A DNA stretch of 5,247 nt from contig DMCY01000018.1 of assembly GCA_003451675.1 (NCBI GenBank), positions 1 to 5,247 on the forward strand. The letters are read 5' to 3'. The position numbers were made by a program, and so were the translations under genes. This DNA comes from Candidatus Atribacteria bacterium (GTDB lineage Bacteria > Atribacterota > JS1 > SB-45 > 34-128). The notes below the pieces were generated by a model that saw only the letters and a list, made by a program, of their open reading frames with translations, did no database searches and was not told the DNA's origin. Below are positions 4,964-5,247 of this stretch, one piece after another; the stretch's first letter is position 1, and every line of letters starts with the position of its first letter.

Positions 4964-4978
4964 GGAATATAATTCCTC
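4964..4978 (-). promoter_or_regulatory. murD: murD ribosome-binding site overlapping a 5-3-5 palindrome
   Basis: GAGGA (complement of 4974-4978) is the Shine-Dalgarno, with a rather long 12-base gap to the ATG. The bases 4964-4976 form GGAAT-ATA-ATTCC, so a small hairpin would cover part of the Shine-Dalgarno and shorten the effective gap. The stem is weak. Confidence 0.35.
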
Positions 4979-5022
4979 TTTAGCTTACCCTTCTTTAATA
5001 AAATTAAAAAACCTGCTTCCTA

Positions 5023-5051
5023 AATATAACAAAATTAAACTAATATTTCAA
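5023..5051 (-). promoter_or_regulatory. murD: murD promoter, near consensus with extended -10
   Basis: On the minus strand there is TTGAAA (5046-5051), a 17-base spacer and TATATT (5023-5028), with TGT just before the -10. Predicted start is near 5016, giving a leader of about 55 bases. This is one of the best promoter matches in the window and indicates that murD is transcribed from its own start and not only by readthrough from a cell-wall operon. Confidence 0.65.
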
Positions 5052-5063
5052 TTAATAAAATAT

Positions 5064-5081
5064 AGTATCGAGTATATAGTA
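5064..5081 (-). repeat. Right arm of the 18-bp inverted repeat shared with 137-154
   Basis: AGTATCGAGTATATAGTA is the exact reverse complement of 137-154. It overlaps the left arm of the local hairpin 5077-5151, so the region is a nest of related words. Confidence 0.75.
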
Positions 5082-5151
5082 TTGAGTATCGAGTTGAGAA
5101 AGAGAAAGAAAAGATAGAGTCCTATTTTTTTTTACACGATACTCAATACTA
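5077..5151. repeat. 15-bp perfect inverted repeat with a 45-base loop
   Basis: TAGTATTGAGTATCG (5077-5091) is exactly reverse-complementary to 5137-5151. The loop (5092-5136) has a purine-rich first half and ends in a run of Ts. The arms belong to the GAGTATCG family. It could form a cruciform or an RNA stem, and it begins about 25 bases upstream of the murD -35 box. Confidence 0.75.
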
Positions 5152-5172
5152 ATTTTCCTATCCGCCATTACT

Positions 5173-5201
5173 ATGTGTCAACCGGCACTTATGACCCACA
5201 T
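5173..5201. other. GC-richer patch, possible decayed mobile-element end
   Basis: This 29-base patch is about half G+C in otherwise AT-rich DNA. It starts ATGTGTCAACCGG and ends ATGACCCACAT, so its ends are roughly inverted (ATGTG and CACAT). TGTGTCAACCGGCACTT...GACCCAC resembles ends I associate with IS21-like elements, but the repeat family resumes directly after it and no transposase is in view. Confidence 0.2.
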
Positions 5202-5247
5202 CTTTTCTTCTTCACTATATACCAAATACTTGTACGATAATAATAAC

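Larger units (their letters stand above)
5052..5247. other. Repeat-rich gap upstream of murD
   Basis: I see no gene on either strand up to the window edge. In order it holds two AGTATCGAG/GAGTATCGAG words (5064-5094), a purine run (5096-5119), a T-rich run, the return arm of a hairpin (5137-5151), a GC-richer patch (5173-5201) and a diverged pyrimidine-tract plus ACTATATACC copy (about 5200-5238). That last copy runs in the same direction as the one at 119-160. Confidence 0.6.

Overview
The window comes from an AT-rich bacterium; GC is roughly one third by eye. Peptidoglycan synthesis (murD), a bacterial DeoD-type phosphorylase, Shine-Dalgarno sequences and sigma70-like promoters all indicate Bacteria. 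The intergenic DNA is full of short, sloppy, dispersed repeats of the kind I associate with uncultivated lineages such as Atribacterota or Omnitrophota. That placement is a weak impression, not a result.

Layout. Bases 1-233 hold no gene, only repeats. A tRNA-Ser(GCT) gene at 247-340 has an encoded CCA end and its own strong promoter. Directly behind it (351-1214) lies a small islet: a 44-codon open stretch that is either a broken 3' end or a tiny gene, a possible terminator, an operator-like inverted repeat, and a GTG-started 219-aa protein of unknown function. Bases 1215-1791 form a repeat-rich gap with an apparently orphan strong promoter, a long imperfect inverted repeat and an exact 27-bp direct repeat flanking a candidate deoD promoter.

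Next comes deoD (1792-2496), a complete hexameric-type purine nucleoside phosphorylase with all key residues. Just after it is a relic, the last ~38 codons of a metallo-beta-lactamase-fold hydrolase (COG1237-like). A candidate promoter overlaps the relic's stop codon. A leader with two mutually exclusive hairpins, one covering the ribosome-binding site, then leads into a small membrane protein of the HGSNAT_cat/DUF1624 family (2706-3470). This gene converges on murD (3552-4961, minus strand), which has a near-consensus promoter and sits downstream of another repeat-rich stretch (5052-5247).

Functionally the genes do not form one pathway: there is translation (tRNA), purine salvage (DeoD), a probable membrane acyltransferase, and cell-wall synthesis (MurD). 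No operon is evident, and each gene has its own plausible promoter or ribosome-binding site. Two gene 3' ends without bodies, the tRNA-adjacent islet and the dispersed repeat family suggest a segment shaped by deletions and repeat spread. No defence system, CRISPR array or intact transposon is visible. The least explained items are the 219-aa protein with its palindromic upstream site, the overlapping leader hairpins, and the repeat family.
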